A DNA stretch of 64,000 nucleotides, taken from contig NZ_CP148752.1 in NCBI RefSeq assembly GCF_040448305.1, positions 4,774,001 through 4,838,000 of the forward strand, read 5' to 3'. The translations under genes were made by a program, and so were the position numbers. Below are positions 52,484 to 61,384 of the stretch, piece after piece. The notes below the pieces were generated by a model that saw nothing but the letters and a program-made list of their open reading frames with translations, was not told the DNA's origin and searched no databases. Every line of letters starts with the position of its first letter. The stretch's first letter is position 1. Source of the stretch: Pseudomonas fluorescens (lineage in GTDB: Bacteria; Pseudomonadota; Gammaproteobacteria; Pseudomonadales; Pseudomonadaceae).

Positions 52484-53110
52484 TTACTTGCTGTTGGCCA
52501 GCGTGCTGTAGCTGGTCATCAGGTTGCGGTAATCCGGAATATGGTTGGAGAACAGCGTGCCCAAACCTTCGATGTCGTTGCGCCAGTCGCGGTGCAGTTC
52601 ACAGGCCAGGCCGAACCAGGTCATCAGTTGCGCGCCCTGAGCGGTCATACGGTTCCACGCCGATTCGCGGGTCAGTTCGTTGAAGGTGCCGGACGCGTCG
52701 GTGACCACGAACACCTCAAAGCCTTCGGCCAGTGCCGAAAGCGCCGGGAACGCCACGCACACTTCAGTTACCACACCGGCGATGATCAGTTGTTTCTTGC
52801 CGGTGGCCTTGATCGCCTTGACGAAATCTTCGTTGTCCCAGGCGTTGATCTGGCCCGGGCGAGCGATGTACGGCGCGTCCGGAAACAGTGCCTTGAGCTC
52901 GGGCACCAGCGGTCCGTTGGGACCGGTTTCGAAACTGGTGGTGAGGATGGTCGGCAGCTTGAAGTACTTGGCCAGGTCGGCCAGGGCCAGCACGTTGTTC
53001 TTGAATCGATCCGGGTCGATGTCGCGCACCAGTGACAGCAGGCCCGCCTGGTGATCAACCATCAGAACCGCGGCGTTGTCCTTGTCCAGACGCTTGTAGG
53101 AAGTAGTCAT
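52484..53110 (-). CDS. Isochorismatase-family hydrolase, YcaC-like (copy 1)
   Basis: Cysteine hydrolase of 208 residues. The triad is Asp in LMVDHQAGLL, Lys in KATGKKQLIIAG and Cys in VTEVCVAFPA. YcaC proteins have this layout and unknown substrates. It is a clear paralogue of the neighbour at 53167, with matching blocks (TGPNGPLVPEL, INAWDNEDFVKA, TDASGTFN). Third gene of the pirin-ycaC-ycaC run. ATG 53110 follows GAGGA. Confidence 0.9.
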   Translation of the reverse strand: MTTSYKRLDKDNAAVLMVDHQAGLLSLVRDIDPDRFKNNVLALADLAKYFKLPTILTTSFETGPNGPLVPELKALFPDAPYIARPGQINAWDNEDFVKAIKATGKKQLIIAGVVTEVCVAFPALSALAEGFEVFVVTDASGTFNELTRESAWNRMTAQGAQLMTWFGLACELHRDWRNDIEGLGTLFSNHIPDYRNLMTSYSTLANSK

Positions 53111-53166
53111 TGCAGTAGTCCTCGCATGTTATCGATGCCGAATGGAAATCGGCGTGGGGTCACCGG

Positions 53167-53850
53167 TCAGCGCTGGGAGTCCAGCGCCTCGTGTTCGTTC
53201 GCCACTTGCTGAGCCTTGAGGTAACTCTCGATCAGCAATTGATAATGCGGCATGGCCTGGGCGTAGACAGCGGCCCACTGCTCGGCATCCGGACGGTTCC
53301 ACGAGCCTTGCAGCTCAGAGAGCGTAGCCATGATGTCGATCGGCACCACCCCGGCCTGGGCCAGACGGGCAACGGTCAGATCAGTGGCCAGTTTCGAGTG
53401 GTTGCCGGAGGCGTCGACCACGGCAAACACCTTGTAGCCTTCATGCACGGCGGCGATGGATGGGAACGCCAGGCACACGCTGGTCAAGGTGCCGGCGATC
53501 ACCAGGGTTTTCTTGCCGGTGGCTTTGACCGCCGCGTGAAACTCCGGGTTGTCCCAGGCGTTGATTTCACCTTTGCGCGCCACGTATTGCGCATGGGGTG
53601 CGGCCTCGTGGATTTCCGGGATCAACGGCCCGTTAGGCCCCTGGGGAACGGAAGCGGTGGTGATCACCGGCATCTTCAGCAGGGTCGCGGCCTTGGCCAG
53701 GGCAATGGCGTTGGCGCGCAGCTGGGGCACGTCCATGTCCTTGACGATCTGGAACAGTCCGCTCTGGTGATCGATCAACAGCATCGCGCTGTCATTGGGG
53801 TCGATGGTCGGTTTCTGGCCGTTGAAGTTGGCCGCGTAGACAGTGTTCAT
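53167..53850 (-). CDS. Isochorismatase-family hydrolase, YcaC-like (copy 2)
   Basis: A 227-residue paralogue of the next gene, 56 bp away. The catalytic triad is Asp in LLIDHQSGLF, Lys in KATGKKTLVIAG and Cys in LTSVCLAFPS. It has a longer C-terminus, QQVANEHEALDSQR. Sequence differences around the Cys suggest a different substrate from copy 1. ATG 53850 follows AGAGGAAA; an upstream in-frame start at 53910 has no support. Confidence 0.9.
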   Translation of the reverse strand: MNTVYAANFNGQKPTIDPNDSAMLLIDHQSGLFQIVKDMDVPQLRANAIALAKAATLLKMPVITTASVPQGPNGPLIPEIHEAAPHAQYVARKGEINAWDNPEFHAAVKATGKKTLVIAGTLTSVCLAFPSIAAVHEGYKVFAVVDASGNHSKLATDLTVARLAQAGVVPIDIMATLSELQGSWNRPDAEQWAAVYAQAMPHYQLLIESYLKAQQVANEHEALDSQR

Positions 53851-53943
53851 GAGCGTTTCCTCTTTCTTTTGGGCAATAGCCATCCCTGGCCTGAAAACCG
53901 GCCTACTCATCCTGTGTAGAGTCGGGTGTTAAAGCGCTGCGAA

Positions 53944-54828
53944 TTAAGCGTGCATCCGGCCGAACTGGCCGAACTGGCCGAACTGGCCGGACTGGAAGTC
54001 GGCGAAGGCCTGGTGGATTTCTTGCTCGGTGTTCATCACGAACGGCCCGTGACCGACGATCGGCTCGTCGATCGGTTCGCCGCTGAGCAACAGCACCACC
54101 GCGTCTTCGCTGGCTTCGAGGGTCAACTGATCGCCCTTGCGGTCGAACAGGGCCAGTTGCCCCTGGCGCACCGATTCCAGGCCATTGACCTGAACCGTGC
54201 CGCGCAGCACCACCAGTGCGGTGTTGCGCCCTTCATGCAGATCCAGGGTGAGCAACTTGCCGGCATTCAAACGAATGTCCCACACGTCGACCGGGGTGAA
54301 GGTGCGCGCCGCGCCCTTGTGGCCGTCGAACTCACCGGCGATCAGGCGCAGGCTGCCGGCGTTGTCCTTCAAGACGATGGCCGGAATGTCACGGTCGAGA
54401 ATCGTCTGGTAGCCGGGGTCGGCCATTTTGTCCCTGGCCGGCAGGTTGACCCACAGTTGCACCATCTCCAGGGTGCCGCCGCTCTTGGCGAATCCTTCGG
54501 AGTGAAACTCTTCATGCAGGATCCCCGAGGCAGCGGTCATCCATTGCACATCGCCAGGGCCGATCTTGCCGCCACTGCCGGTGGAGTCCCGGTGCTCCAG
54601 CTCGCCCTTGTAAACGATAGTCACGGTTTCGAAACCGCGATGAGGATGCTGACCAACGCCACGTCGCTCGGTGGTCGGGGTGAATTCAGCGGGGCCGGCG
54701 TGATCCAGCAACAGGAACGGGCTGATGTGCTTGCCCAGGTTGTCGTAGGAAAACAGCGTGCGAACCGGAAAACCGTCGCCAACCCAATGGGTCCGTGGAC
54801 TGGTGTAGATACCGATGATGTTTTTCAT
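53944..54828 (-). CDS. Pirin family protein
   Basis: Bicupin protein of 294 residues. The N-terminal cupin has the metal ligands in QHPHRGFETVT and HEEFHS (EFHSE), as in quercetinase-like pirins; the C-terminal cupin follows. Near the end the gene has a 9-bp tandem repeat producing QFGQFGQFG. It is the first gene of the set with the two YcaC-like hydrolases and is divergent from a LysR regulator, a recurring arrangement. ATG 54828 follows AGGAG. Confidence 0.9.
   Translation of the reverse strand: MKNIIGIYTSPRTHWVGDGFPVRTLFSYDNLGKHISPFLLLDHAGPAEFTPTTERRGVGQHPHRGFETVTIVYKGELEHRDSTGSGGKIGPGDVQWMTAASGILHEEFHSEGFAKSGGTLEMVQLWVNLPARDKMADPGYQTILDRDIPAIVLKDNAGSLRLIAGEFDGHKGAARTFTPVDVWDIRLNAGKLLTLDLHEGRNTALVVLRGTVQVNGLESVRQGQLALFDRKGDQLTLEASEDAVVLLLSGEPIDEPIVGHGPFVMNTEQEIHQAFADFQSGQFGQFGQFGRMHA
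53959..53995. repeat. 9-bp tandem repeat inside the pirin gene
   Basis: CCGAACTGG is repeated three times and followed by CCGGACTGG. The unit length is a multiple of three, so gain or loss would add or remove GQF triplets without breaking the frame. Confidence 0.85.
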
Positions 54829-54910
54829 GGTGTCTCCTGATGAGGTGAGTGAAGCCATGGACAAAGCTTAAAACCGTGACCTTTGCTGCGCTAGACTGCA
54901 AAAATCAGCT

Positions 54911-54922
54911 ATAGCGTTCTAT
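54911..54922. promoter_or_regulatory. Candidate LysR operator between pirin and LysR genes
   Basis: The palindrome ATAG-N4-CTAT lies 10 bases before the LysR start codon and 82 bases before the pirin start. Such a position allows self-repression and divergent activation. Confidence 0.3.
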
Positions 54923-54932
54923 TTGGAGAACG

Positions 54933-55841
54933 ATGGTGGAAGACCTCAACACCCTCTACTACTTCACCCAGGTGGTGGAACATCACGGTTTCGCCGCGGC
55001 CGGGCGCGCACTGGACATGCCCAAGTCCAAGCTCAGCCGACGCATCGCCGAGCTTGAAGAACGCCTTGGCGTGCGCCTGCTGCACCGCACCAGCCGGCAT
55101 TGTTCATTGACGGAAATCGGCCAGGCCTATTACCAGCGCTGCCTGGCCATGCGGGTGGAAGCGGAAAGCGCCGCCGAACTGATCGAGCGCAACCGCTCCG
55201 AGCCCCAGGGCCTGGTGCGTGTCAGTTGCCCGACGGCGCTGCTCAATTCCTGGGTCGGGCCGATGCTGACCCGCTACATGCTCAAGTACCCGTTGGTGGA
55301 GTTGTTCATCGAGAGCACCAACCGTCGGGTCGACCTGATCCACGAAGGCTTCGACATTGCCCTGCGGGTACGTTTTCCGCCGCTGGAAAACACCGACATG
55401 GTGATGAAGGTGCTGGGCAACAGCACCCAGAGCGTGGTCGGCAACCCGGCCTTTTTATCGCGCCTGTCGACACCGGCCTCCCCGGCCGACCTCAGCGGCT
55501 TGCCGAGCCTGCACTGGGGCGCGGCGCAGCGCGAATATCAGTGGGAACTGTTCGGGGCCGACGGCAGCACCGCGATGATCCGGCATGCGCCGCGCATGGT
55601 CACCGATGACCTGTTGGCGTTGCGCCATGCGGCGGTCGCCGGGATCGGCATCGTGCACCTGCCCAGTGTGGTGGTGCGCGATGAAATCGCTGCGGGGCAA
55701 CTGGTGGAACTGGTGCCGGGCTGGGTACCGAAGAGCGGTGTCATCCATGCGATCTTTCCCTCGCGTCGGGGGTTGCTGCCTTCGGTGCGCACGTTGATCG
55801 ATTTTCTTGGGGAAGAATTCAGTCGTAGTGATATTGCTTAG
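54933..55841 (+). CDS. LysR-family transcriptional regulator
   Basis: A 302-residue regulator. The N-terminal helix-turn-helix is LYYFTQVVEHHGFAAAGRALDMPKSKLSRRIAELEERLGV (residues about 8-45), followed by a substrate-binding domain (about 90-295). It faces the pirin-ycaC-ycaC genes and probably activates them. The inducer is unknown. ATG 54933 follows TTGGAGAA. Confidence 0.92.
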   Translation: MVEDLNTLYYFTQVVEHHGFAAAGRALDMPKSKLSRRIAELEERLGVRLLHRTSRHCSLTEIGQAYYQRCLAMRVEAESAAELIERNRSEPQGLVRVSCPTALLNSWVGPMLTRYMLKYPLVELFIESTNRRVDLIHEGFDIALRVRFPPLENTDMVMKVLGNSTQSVVGNPAFLSRLSTPASPADLSGLPSLHWGAAQREYQWELFGADGSTAMIRHAPRMVTDDLLALRHAAVAGIGIVHLPSVVVRDEIAAGQLVELVPGWVPKSGVIHAIFPSRRGLLPSVRTLIDFLGEEFSRSDIA

Positions 55842-55873
55842 GGTCGGGGGTAAGGCTTTGGACCGAGTGATGG

Positions 55874-55942
55874 CTATCGCGAGCAGGCTCGCTCCCACAG
55901 GGGGAATGCATTCCAAATGTGGGAGCGAGCCTGCTCGCGATG
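55874..55942. repeat. REP pair in back-to-back orientation, short spacer
   Basis: Outward-facing REP units only about 17 bp apart; the spacer GGGGAATGCATTCC is itself palindromic. Located between the LysR gene and dkgB. Confidence 0.85.
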
Positions 55943-56086
55943 AGGCTGGGACAAACACCACAATGCCGCAAACTGCCGGTGATTCATGACTTTCGGTAAA
56001 CATTGCTTTGCCGCTCCAGCGGTTTTTCTCACGGATGCAGGCGCGGATACTGCCGCCCATTCCCACTGCAACCTCTGGAGTCTTCA

Positions 56087-56890
56087 ATGTCTATTCCCGC
56101 CTTCGGCCTGGGTACCTTTCGCCTGCAAGGCCAGGTGGTCATCGATTCGGTGAGCACCGCCCTGGCGCTCGGCTACCGGGTGATCGATACCGCACAAATC
56201 TACGAGAACGAGGCCGACGTCGGCGAAGCCATCGCTGCCAGCGGCATCGCCCGTGACGAACTGTTCATCACCAGCAAGATCTGGGTCGCCAACCTGGCCG
56301 GTGATCGCCTGATCGACAGTCTGAAAGAAAGCCTGCGCAAACTGCGGACCGATTACCTGGACCTGACCCTGATCCACTGGCCGTCGCCGGACGATCAAGT
56401 GCCGGTCGCAGAATTCATGGGCGCCCTGCTTGAAGCCAAGCGACTGGGCCTGACCCGGCAGATTGGCGTGTCCAACTTCACCATCGACCTGATGCAGCAA
56501 GCGATTGCGGCCATCGGTGCCGAGCACATCGCCACCCACCAGGTCGAACTGCACCCGTACCTGCAAAACCGCAACGTCGTCGCCTTCGCACAAAGCCAGG
56601 GCATCGGCATCACGTCGTACATGACCCTGGCGTACGGTGAAGTCCTCAAGGACCCGCTCATCCAGCAGATCGCCGAACGCCTGCAAGCGACACCGGCTCA
56701 GGTCACCCTGGCCTGGGCCATGCAATCGGGTTACGCCGTGATCCCGTCTTCCACGCGCCGGGCCAACCTTGAAAGCAACTTGAAGGCTCGCGAGCTGACC
56801 TTGGGCGAGGCCGACATGGCCTTGATCGCAACACTGGATCGCGGCCACCGGTTGACCAGTCCCAATGGCATCGCACCGAACTGGGATTGA
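56087..56890 (+). CDS. dkgB: 2,5-diketo-D-gluconate reductase B (aldo-keto reductase)
   Basis: NADPH-dependent aldo-keto reductase of 267 residues, the same length as E. coli DkgB and similar throughout. Catalytic residues: Asp in VIDTAQIYENE with Tyr, Lys in TSKIW, and His in LIHWPSP. NADPH contact region IPSSTRRANLESN. It reduces methylglyoxal, diketogluconate and other carbonyls. ATG 56087 follows CTCTGGAG. Convergent with the hybrid kinase; the stop codons are three bases apart. Confidence 0.93.
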   Translation: MSIPAFGLGTFRLQGQVVIDSVSTALALGYRVIDTAQIYENEADVGEAIAASGIARDELFITSKIWVANLAGDRLIDSLKESLRKLRTDYLDLTLIHWPSPDDQVPVAEFMGALLEAKRLGLTRQIGVSNFTIDLMQQAIAAIGAEHIATHQVELHPYLQNRNVVAFAQSQGIGITSYMTLAYGEVLKDPLIQQIAERLQATPAQVTLAWAMQSGYAVIPSSTRRANLESNLKARELTLGEADMALIATLDRGHRLTSPNGIAPNWD

Positions 56891-56893
56891 GCC

Positions 56894-59800
56894 TCAATCC
56901 TGCCCCAGGCGCTGGTCCAGGCGGGCCATGGCTTGCTGCAACTGGTCGACGGCGTCGTCGATCAGTGCCGCGCGGCCGTCATTGCACGCCTGCTCCAGTT
57001 GTTCGCAACACTCGACCAGGGCAAGCGCTCGCACCATCAGCGCCCCGCCCTTGATCCGGTGTGCCAGCGTCTGCAGGCCCGGGCGATTGCCGCCGGCGTG
57101 CAAGGCCAGCAAATGCACGCGGTCCTCGCGGTTGGTCAGCGCCAGATCGTGCATCAGTTGATCGATCAGCTCACGGTCCGAATCCACATAGCGCTCCAGC
57201 CCGCTCAAATCGAATTCGGCGAAGCCATGGTCGTCGATTGCCGCTGGGGGTGCGCTGGAAAACCGCTGGGCCAGCCACGCCTGCAAATCCACCAGGCGAA
57301 TGGGTTTGAACAGGCAATCGTCCATGCCCGCGGCCTGACACCGGGCTTTCTCCTCGGCCTGCGCATTGGCGGTAAAGCCCAGAATCAGCGTCGGCGACAG
57401 CCCCTGCACCCGCTCTTGCTCACGTATCGCGCCCGCCAATTCATAACCACTGAGCACCGGCATGTTGCAGTCGGTAATGACCAGGTCGAACCCGTGCCCG
57501 CGCCACTGTTCAAGCCCCTGTGCCCCGTCTTCAGCCAGCACCACACGGTGGCCCAGGTAGCTCAGCTGCCGCGAGAGCAAGAGGCGATTGGCCGGATAAT
57601 CGTCGACCACCAGAATCGACAACGCCCGGGTGGTGAGCTGCGCCGGATCCTGGGACGTCCCCCCTGCGGGTAACGCTTGCAGGGCGGGCAGCACCAGGCT
57701 GATGTCCACCCGCGTCCCGCGCCCAGGCTCACTGTCGAGTTGCAACTGGCCGCCCATCGTTTCGCACAGGGTACGACTGATCACCAGGCCCAGGCCGGAA
57801 CCTTGCCGGGCTGTCTGCTGACTGTTTCCCGCCTGCACGAACGGGCTGAACAGGCGTTGCTGGTCGAATGCGCTGATGCCGATGCCGCTGTCTTCGATCT
57901 GTACGCTGACGGCGAGGTGCGCCGGTGCTTGAGGCCGCACTCGCAGCATCAGGCTCACCTGGCCTTCCCGGGTGAACTTGATCGCATTGCTCAGCAGATT
58001 GGACAGCACCTGTTTGAAGCGCGTGGGATCGAGCATCACGTCGCGGTCGCTGTGCTCGTCGAGCTCGACCCGCCACTGCAGATTCTTCTGTATCGCCAAC
58101 CCTTCGAAAACCCGGCAGACCGACGTCACCAGCGCGTGCAGATTGACCCGCTCCGGCGCCAGCAACAAATGCCCGGATTCGATCCGGGCGACATCCAGAA
58201 TGTCGCCGATCAAATCCAGCAACTGCTGCCCGGCGTTGGACGCCACCTCGATGGCGGCGCGGTCGGTCTCCCCCTCATCGGCCCGTTTCAGCGCCAGTTC
58301 GAGCATGCCGATCAACGCGTTCATCGGTGTGCGGATTTCATGGCTCATGGTGGCCAGGAACGTGGTCTTGGCCCGGTTGGCGTCGTCCGCTGCGTCCTTG
58401 GCTTCCTGCAATTGCCCGAGCAATTGCTGACGCTGGCGAATCTGCCGCCGCTGCCAGACGATCCCGGCCAACGCGAGCAACAGCAAGACACCCGCCACCG
58501 CAAACGCCTGCACGATCGCCTGCCGGTGTCGCAGCCAGTAACTCTGCTCGACCATCGCGTCATAGCGCCAGGGCTGGGTCAGCTCGTCAATTTCTTCGGG
58601 AGGGATGCTCAACAGCGCCTTGTCCAGGATCGAATGCAGTTCGGTGGCCTCGCGACTGGTCGCCAGGGTGCTTCGTGCCGGGTCGGTGCCCACGGTGCTG
58701 GTCACTTGCAGGCGATCGCGATACTGCCGGGAAATCAGGTAACGGGCGCTGATCAAGGAGTTGATGCCGCCCTGGGCCTTGCCCTGGGCGACCATTTCCA
58801 TGGCGTCCGTCGACAGTGGCGCATCCACCCGCTGGATCAGCGGGTAATGCTGGCGAATGTACTCGCCGGCAATGTTGCCCTGGGTCAGCGCCAGGGTTCT
58901 CCCCGCCATGTCATCCAGCGTCCTGGGGCTGTCCGTGTCCACGTGGGTCACCAGTACCGAAGGGCTGCTCAGAAACGACCGGGTGAACAGCAGTTGATCT
59001 TCACGCTGGGAACTGAGGCCGATTCCGGCCAGCACATCGATCTGCCCGCTGGTGATGCCGGTCATCATCTCGGCCACCGACTTCATGCCGCGGATGTCAA
59101 ATTGCAACCCGGTGCGCAAACTGATTTTCGTCAGCACATCGATGCCAATACCGCGAAACTTGCCTTCGCTGTCGATAAATGAAATCGGCGGGATATTTTC
59201 GTTGATCGCGACCCTCACCCGCGGGTGGCGTTCGAGCCAGTGCTGTTCGGCCACGCTCAATTGCAATGACTGGGTGCCGGGGATAGACACCCCGTTTGCC
59301 CCCCAACGACGCAGGATGTTCATTTGTTTATTGGTGGTGACGACTGCCAGCGCCTTGTTGACGACACGTAATAGCGCAACGTTGTCGCGGGCCATCGCAA
59401 AGGCAAAACGCCCGGACTCCATGGGCGAGAAGTCCGTCAGTTGCACGTTGTTCAGGTAATTCTTGCTGATCAGATAATGGGCATTGATCGCATCGCCCAG
59501 ATAGACATCGGCCTGGCCGAACGCCACGGCGCCCATCGCCGCCAGTGTCGAGGGAAACAGCTGGACCTGCGCTTTGGAATAGAACTGTTGCACGCTGTAT
59601 TCGGGCAAGTAGTGATACAGCATCACCAGCCGCTTGCCGGCCAGTGTCGGGTCGAGCACCGGAGGGAAATCGGTACGCGTGACCAGCACCGGTTGATCGA
59701 CCGCGTAGGCGCTGGACATCTGTAACAGCGGATCTTCGGCTTCAAATCGATTGGCCGTTCCCAGCAGGTCTGCCTGCCCTTCCTTGATGGCCTGCACCGC

Positions 59801-60121
59801 GGCGGCCCGCGACGGATAACGTTGAACCTCGATGACGACGTTCAACAATTGTTCGAGCAACCCGGCGTAATCGGCTGTCACGCCTTCGAAGACCCTGCCC
59901 GCCGTGTTGAACTCGAAGGGAGGATAGTCCGGCGCCGAGACCGCCAGCACCAATCGGCCTTTTTTCTCTAGCCAGTGCAATTCGGTTTCCGTCCACCTGA
60001 CGCTCAGGCCTTCGGCACTCGAGCGTCCCAACAGGGTCAACGACTGTTGCGCACAGACCGTCGATGCCCAGAGAAGAAGGCCAATCAGCAACCCGCCTGC
60101 CAGTCGTCGGAGAGCGTTCAT
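56894..60121 (-). CDS. BvgS/EvgS-type unorthodox hybrid sensor kinase
   Basis: Membrane kinase of 1075 residues. After a signal segment come two periplasmic Venus-flytrap domains (about residues 50-270 and 285-525), a TM helix (about 540-560), then directly the kinase with His594 in ATMSHEIRTPMN. The ATPase shows NLLSNAIKF and GSGLGLVIS; the receiver has Asp884 (ITDCNMP); the HPt has His1021 (AHRIKGGA). No PAS domain separates TM and kinase, unlike BvgS and EvgS. The start touches the stop of its response regulator. Ligand unknown; flytrap domains suggest a small charged molecule. Confidence 0.93.
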   Translation of the reverse strand: MNALRRLAGGLLIGLLLWASTVCAQQSLTLLGRSSAEGLSVRWTETELHWLEKKGRLVLAVSAPDYPPFEFNTAGRVFEGVTADYAGLLEQLLNVVIEVQRYPSRAAAVQAIKEGQADLLGTANRFEAEDPLLQMSSAYAVDQPVLVTRTDFPPVLDPTLAGKRLVMLYHYLPEYSVQQFYSKAQVQLFPSTLAAMGAVAFGQADVYLGDAINAHYLISKNYLNNVQLTDFSPMESGRFAFAMARDNVALLRVVNKALAVVTTNKQMNILRRWGANGVSIPGTQSLQLSVAEQHWLERHPRVRVAINENIPPISFIDSEGKFRGIGIDVLTKISLRTGLQFDIRGMKSVAEMMTGITSGQIDVLAGIGLSSQREDQLLFTRSFLSSPSVLVTHVDTDSPRTLDDMAGRTLALTQGNIAGEYIRQHYPLIQRVDAPLSTDAMEMVAQGKAQGGINSLISARYLISRQYRDRLQVTSTVGTDPARSTLATSREATELHSILDKALLSIPPEEIDELTQPWRYDAMVEQSYWLRHRQAIVQAFAVAGVLLLLALAGIVWQRRQIRQRQQLLGQLQEAKDAADDANRAKTTFLATMSHEIRTPMNALIGMLELALKRADEGETDRAAIEVASNAGQQLLDLIGDILDVARIESGHLLLAPERVNLHALVTSVCRVFEGLAIQKNLQWRVELDEHSDRDVMLDPTRFKQVLSNLLSNAIKFTREGQVSLMLRVRPQAPAHLAVSVQIEDSGIGISAFDQQRLFSPFVQAGNSQQTARQGSGLGLVISRTLCETMGGQLQLDSEPGRGTRVDISLVLPALQALPAGGTSQDPAQLTTRALSILVVDDYPANRLLLSRQLSYLGHRVVLAEDGAQGLEQWRGHGFDLVITDCNMPVLSGYELAGAIREQERVQGLSPTLILGFTANAQAEEKARCQAAGMDDCLFKPIRLVDLQAWLAQRFSSAPPAAIDDHGFAEFDLSGLERYVDSDRELIDQLMHDLALTNREDRVHLLALHAGGNRPGLQTLAHRIKGGALMVRALALVECCEQLEQACNDGRAALIDDAVDQLQQAMARLDQRLGQD

Positions 60122-60748
60122 TCAGATCAAATGATTGCGCAGGGCGAAATCCCTCAAGTGCACCGACGAGCTCACATTGAGCTTGAGAGTGAGTCGGGTC
60201 TTGTAGGTACTGACGGTCTTGTAGCTCAGGTGCATGATCTCGGCGATTTCCAGGTTTTTCGAACCCCGGGCCAGGTACTGCAGAATGGTCAACTCACGAT
60301 TGGAGAGCCTGTCGATCAACTGCTTTTCACTGCGTTGCAACTCCCCCATCGACACGGAGCTCGAAGGGATCTGGGCGAAATAGGTATAGCCGGCCATCAC
60401 GGAGTTCACCGCCGCCTTCAAGTCATCCAGGTCCTTGCTCTTGGAAACATAAGCAACAGCCCCGGCACGCATGCAGCGGTCCTGATAGAACTGGGCCTCC
60501 AGCGAGGTGAACACCACCACGCGACATCGCGTGTTTTCGGCCTTGATACGGTCCATCACCTCAAGCCCCGCCACACCAGGAAGACCCAGATCAAGCAGCA
60601 CGACATCCGGTTGATGCTCCCGGATCAACGCCAGGACCTCATCGCCTCGGGAGGCCTCGTAAATCTGCTTGAACCCTTCGCCCTTGAGTACGAGTTTGAT
60701 CATGGAGCGAACCACCGGATGATCTTCCACAATCAGTGCTGACTTCAT
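60122..60748 (-). CDS. NarL/BvgA-type response regulator
   Basis: A 208-residue regulator with a receiver domain (acidic residues in IVEDHP, phospho-acceptor Asp53 in LLDLGLPG, Lys in VSKSKDL) and a LuxR-type helix-turn-helix (LSNRELTILQYLARGSKNLEIAEIMHLSYKTVSTY). It is the obvious partner of the kinase at 56894, which begins with no gap after its stop. ATG 60748 follows GGGAG. Confidence 0.94.
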   Translation of the reverse strand: MKSALIVEDHPVVRSMIKLVLKGEGFKQIYEASRGDEVLALIREHQPDVVLLDLGLPGVAGLEVMDRIKAENTRCRVVVFTSLEAQFYQDRCMRAGAVAYVSKSKDLDDLKAAVNSVMAGYTYFAQIPSSSVSMGELQRSEKQLIDRLSNRELTILQYLARGSKNLEIAEIMHLSYKTVSTYKTRLTLKLNVSSSVHLRDFALRNHLI

Positions 60749-60855
60749 GACAACTCCCGTGCAAAAAACACGATCGGGCAAAAAATGCCCTCCAGGCACC
60801 GCAGCGGCTAGGCACAACGCTGCGCATAGACTTTTGCATGGAAGGCTGGAAAGAA

Positions 60856-61257
60856 CTACCTGACAGAAATGACAGTTCCGACGAACGGTAGCCGGCGATC
60901 GACGGTGCTCATCAACTGCGTAATGGACGCCAGGTCCGGCAGAGCGGCCTGGCTGACCTGGACGTTGCCCGCGACTGGCGGCAACGGCGCCTGCTGCTCA
61001 TTAAAGATGAAGACGTGATGAACCTGCGGGTTGTCGGTAAAGAAATTCAACAGGTCCAGCGCTCCGCTGGCCATCGCCCCATTGACGAGCACCAGATCCA
61101 GAGGCTCGCAACCGTACTCCACCAGCGGAAGGAGCTCGTCGAGGCTCTGCACCGGAGCCACCCGAAAATAGCCAAGCTGGTTGAACAGCCGCTCGATCCG
61201 CAGGCGGTTGAAGTGCTGCGCATCGGCGATCAGGATGCGCAGGGATTTGTTCGGCAA
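60856..61257 (-). CDS. Receiver-like protein without phospho-acceptor Asp
   Basis: A stand-alone 133-residue protein with a receiver-like fold (SLRILIADAQHFNRLRIERLFNQLG at the start). The position of the phosphorylated Asp holds Asn59 (LVNGAMASG), and the conserved Thr and Lys are not evident, so it is probably not phosphorylated. It may act as a pseudo-receiver binding the neighbouring kinase or regulator. No ATG fits; the TTG at 61257 follows GGAGGT closely and is taken as the start. It precedes the response regulator by 107 bp on the same strand. Confidence 0.75.
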   Translation of the reverse strand: MPNKSLRILIADAQHFNRLRIERLFNQLGYFRVAPVQSLDELLPLVEYGCEPLDLVLVNGAMASGALDLLNFFTDNPQVHHVFIFNEQQAPLPPVAGNVQVSQAALPDLASITQLMSTVDRRLPFVGTVISVR

Positions 61258-61384
61258 GGTGACCTCCAAAAGGATGTCGGTTTCAAGAGGTCGCAAAGCC
61301 TACGGAAGACCGCCCTAGGTTTATGTAGGAATATTCCCAAATAAATGCCGGTTTGTCTGACTCTTGCCAGGGAAACCCTGGCCT

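Noticed and set aside
61258..61296. A TTG start at 61296 for the pseudo-receiver
   Set aside because: It has no ribosome site and would place GGAGGT inside the coding region; the TTG at 61257 follows that GGAGGT.
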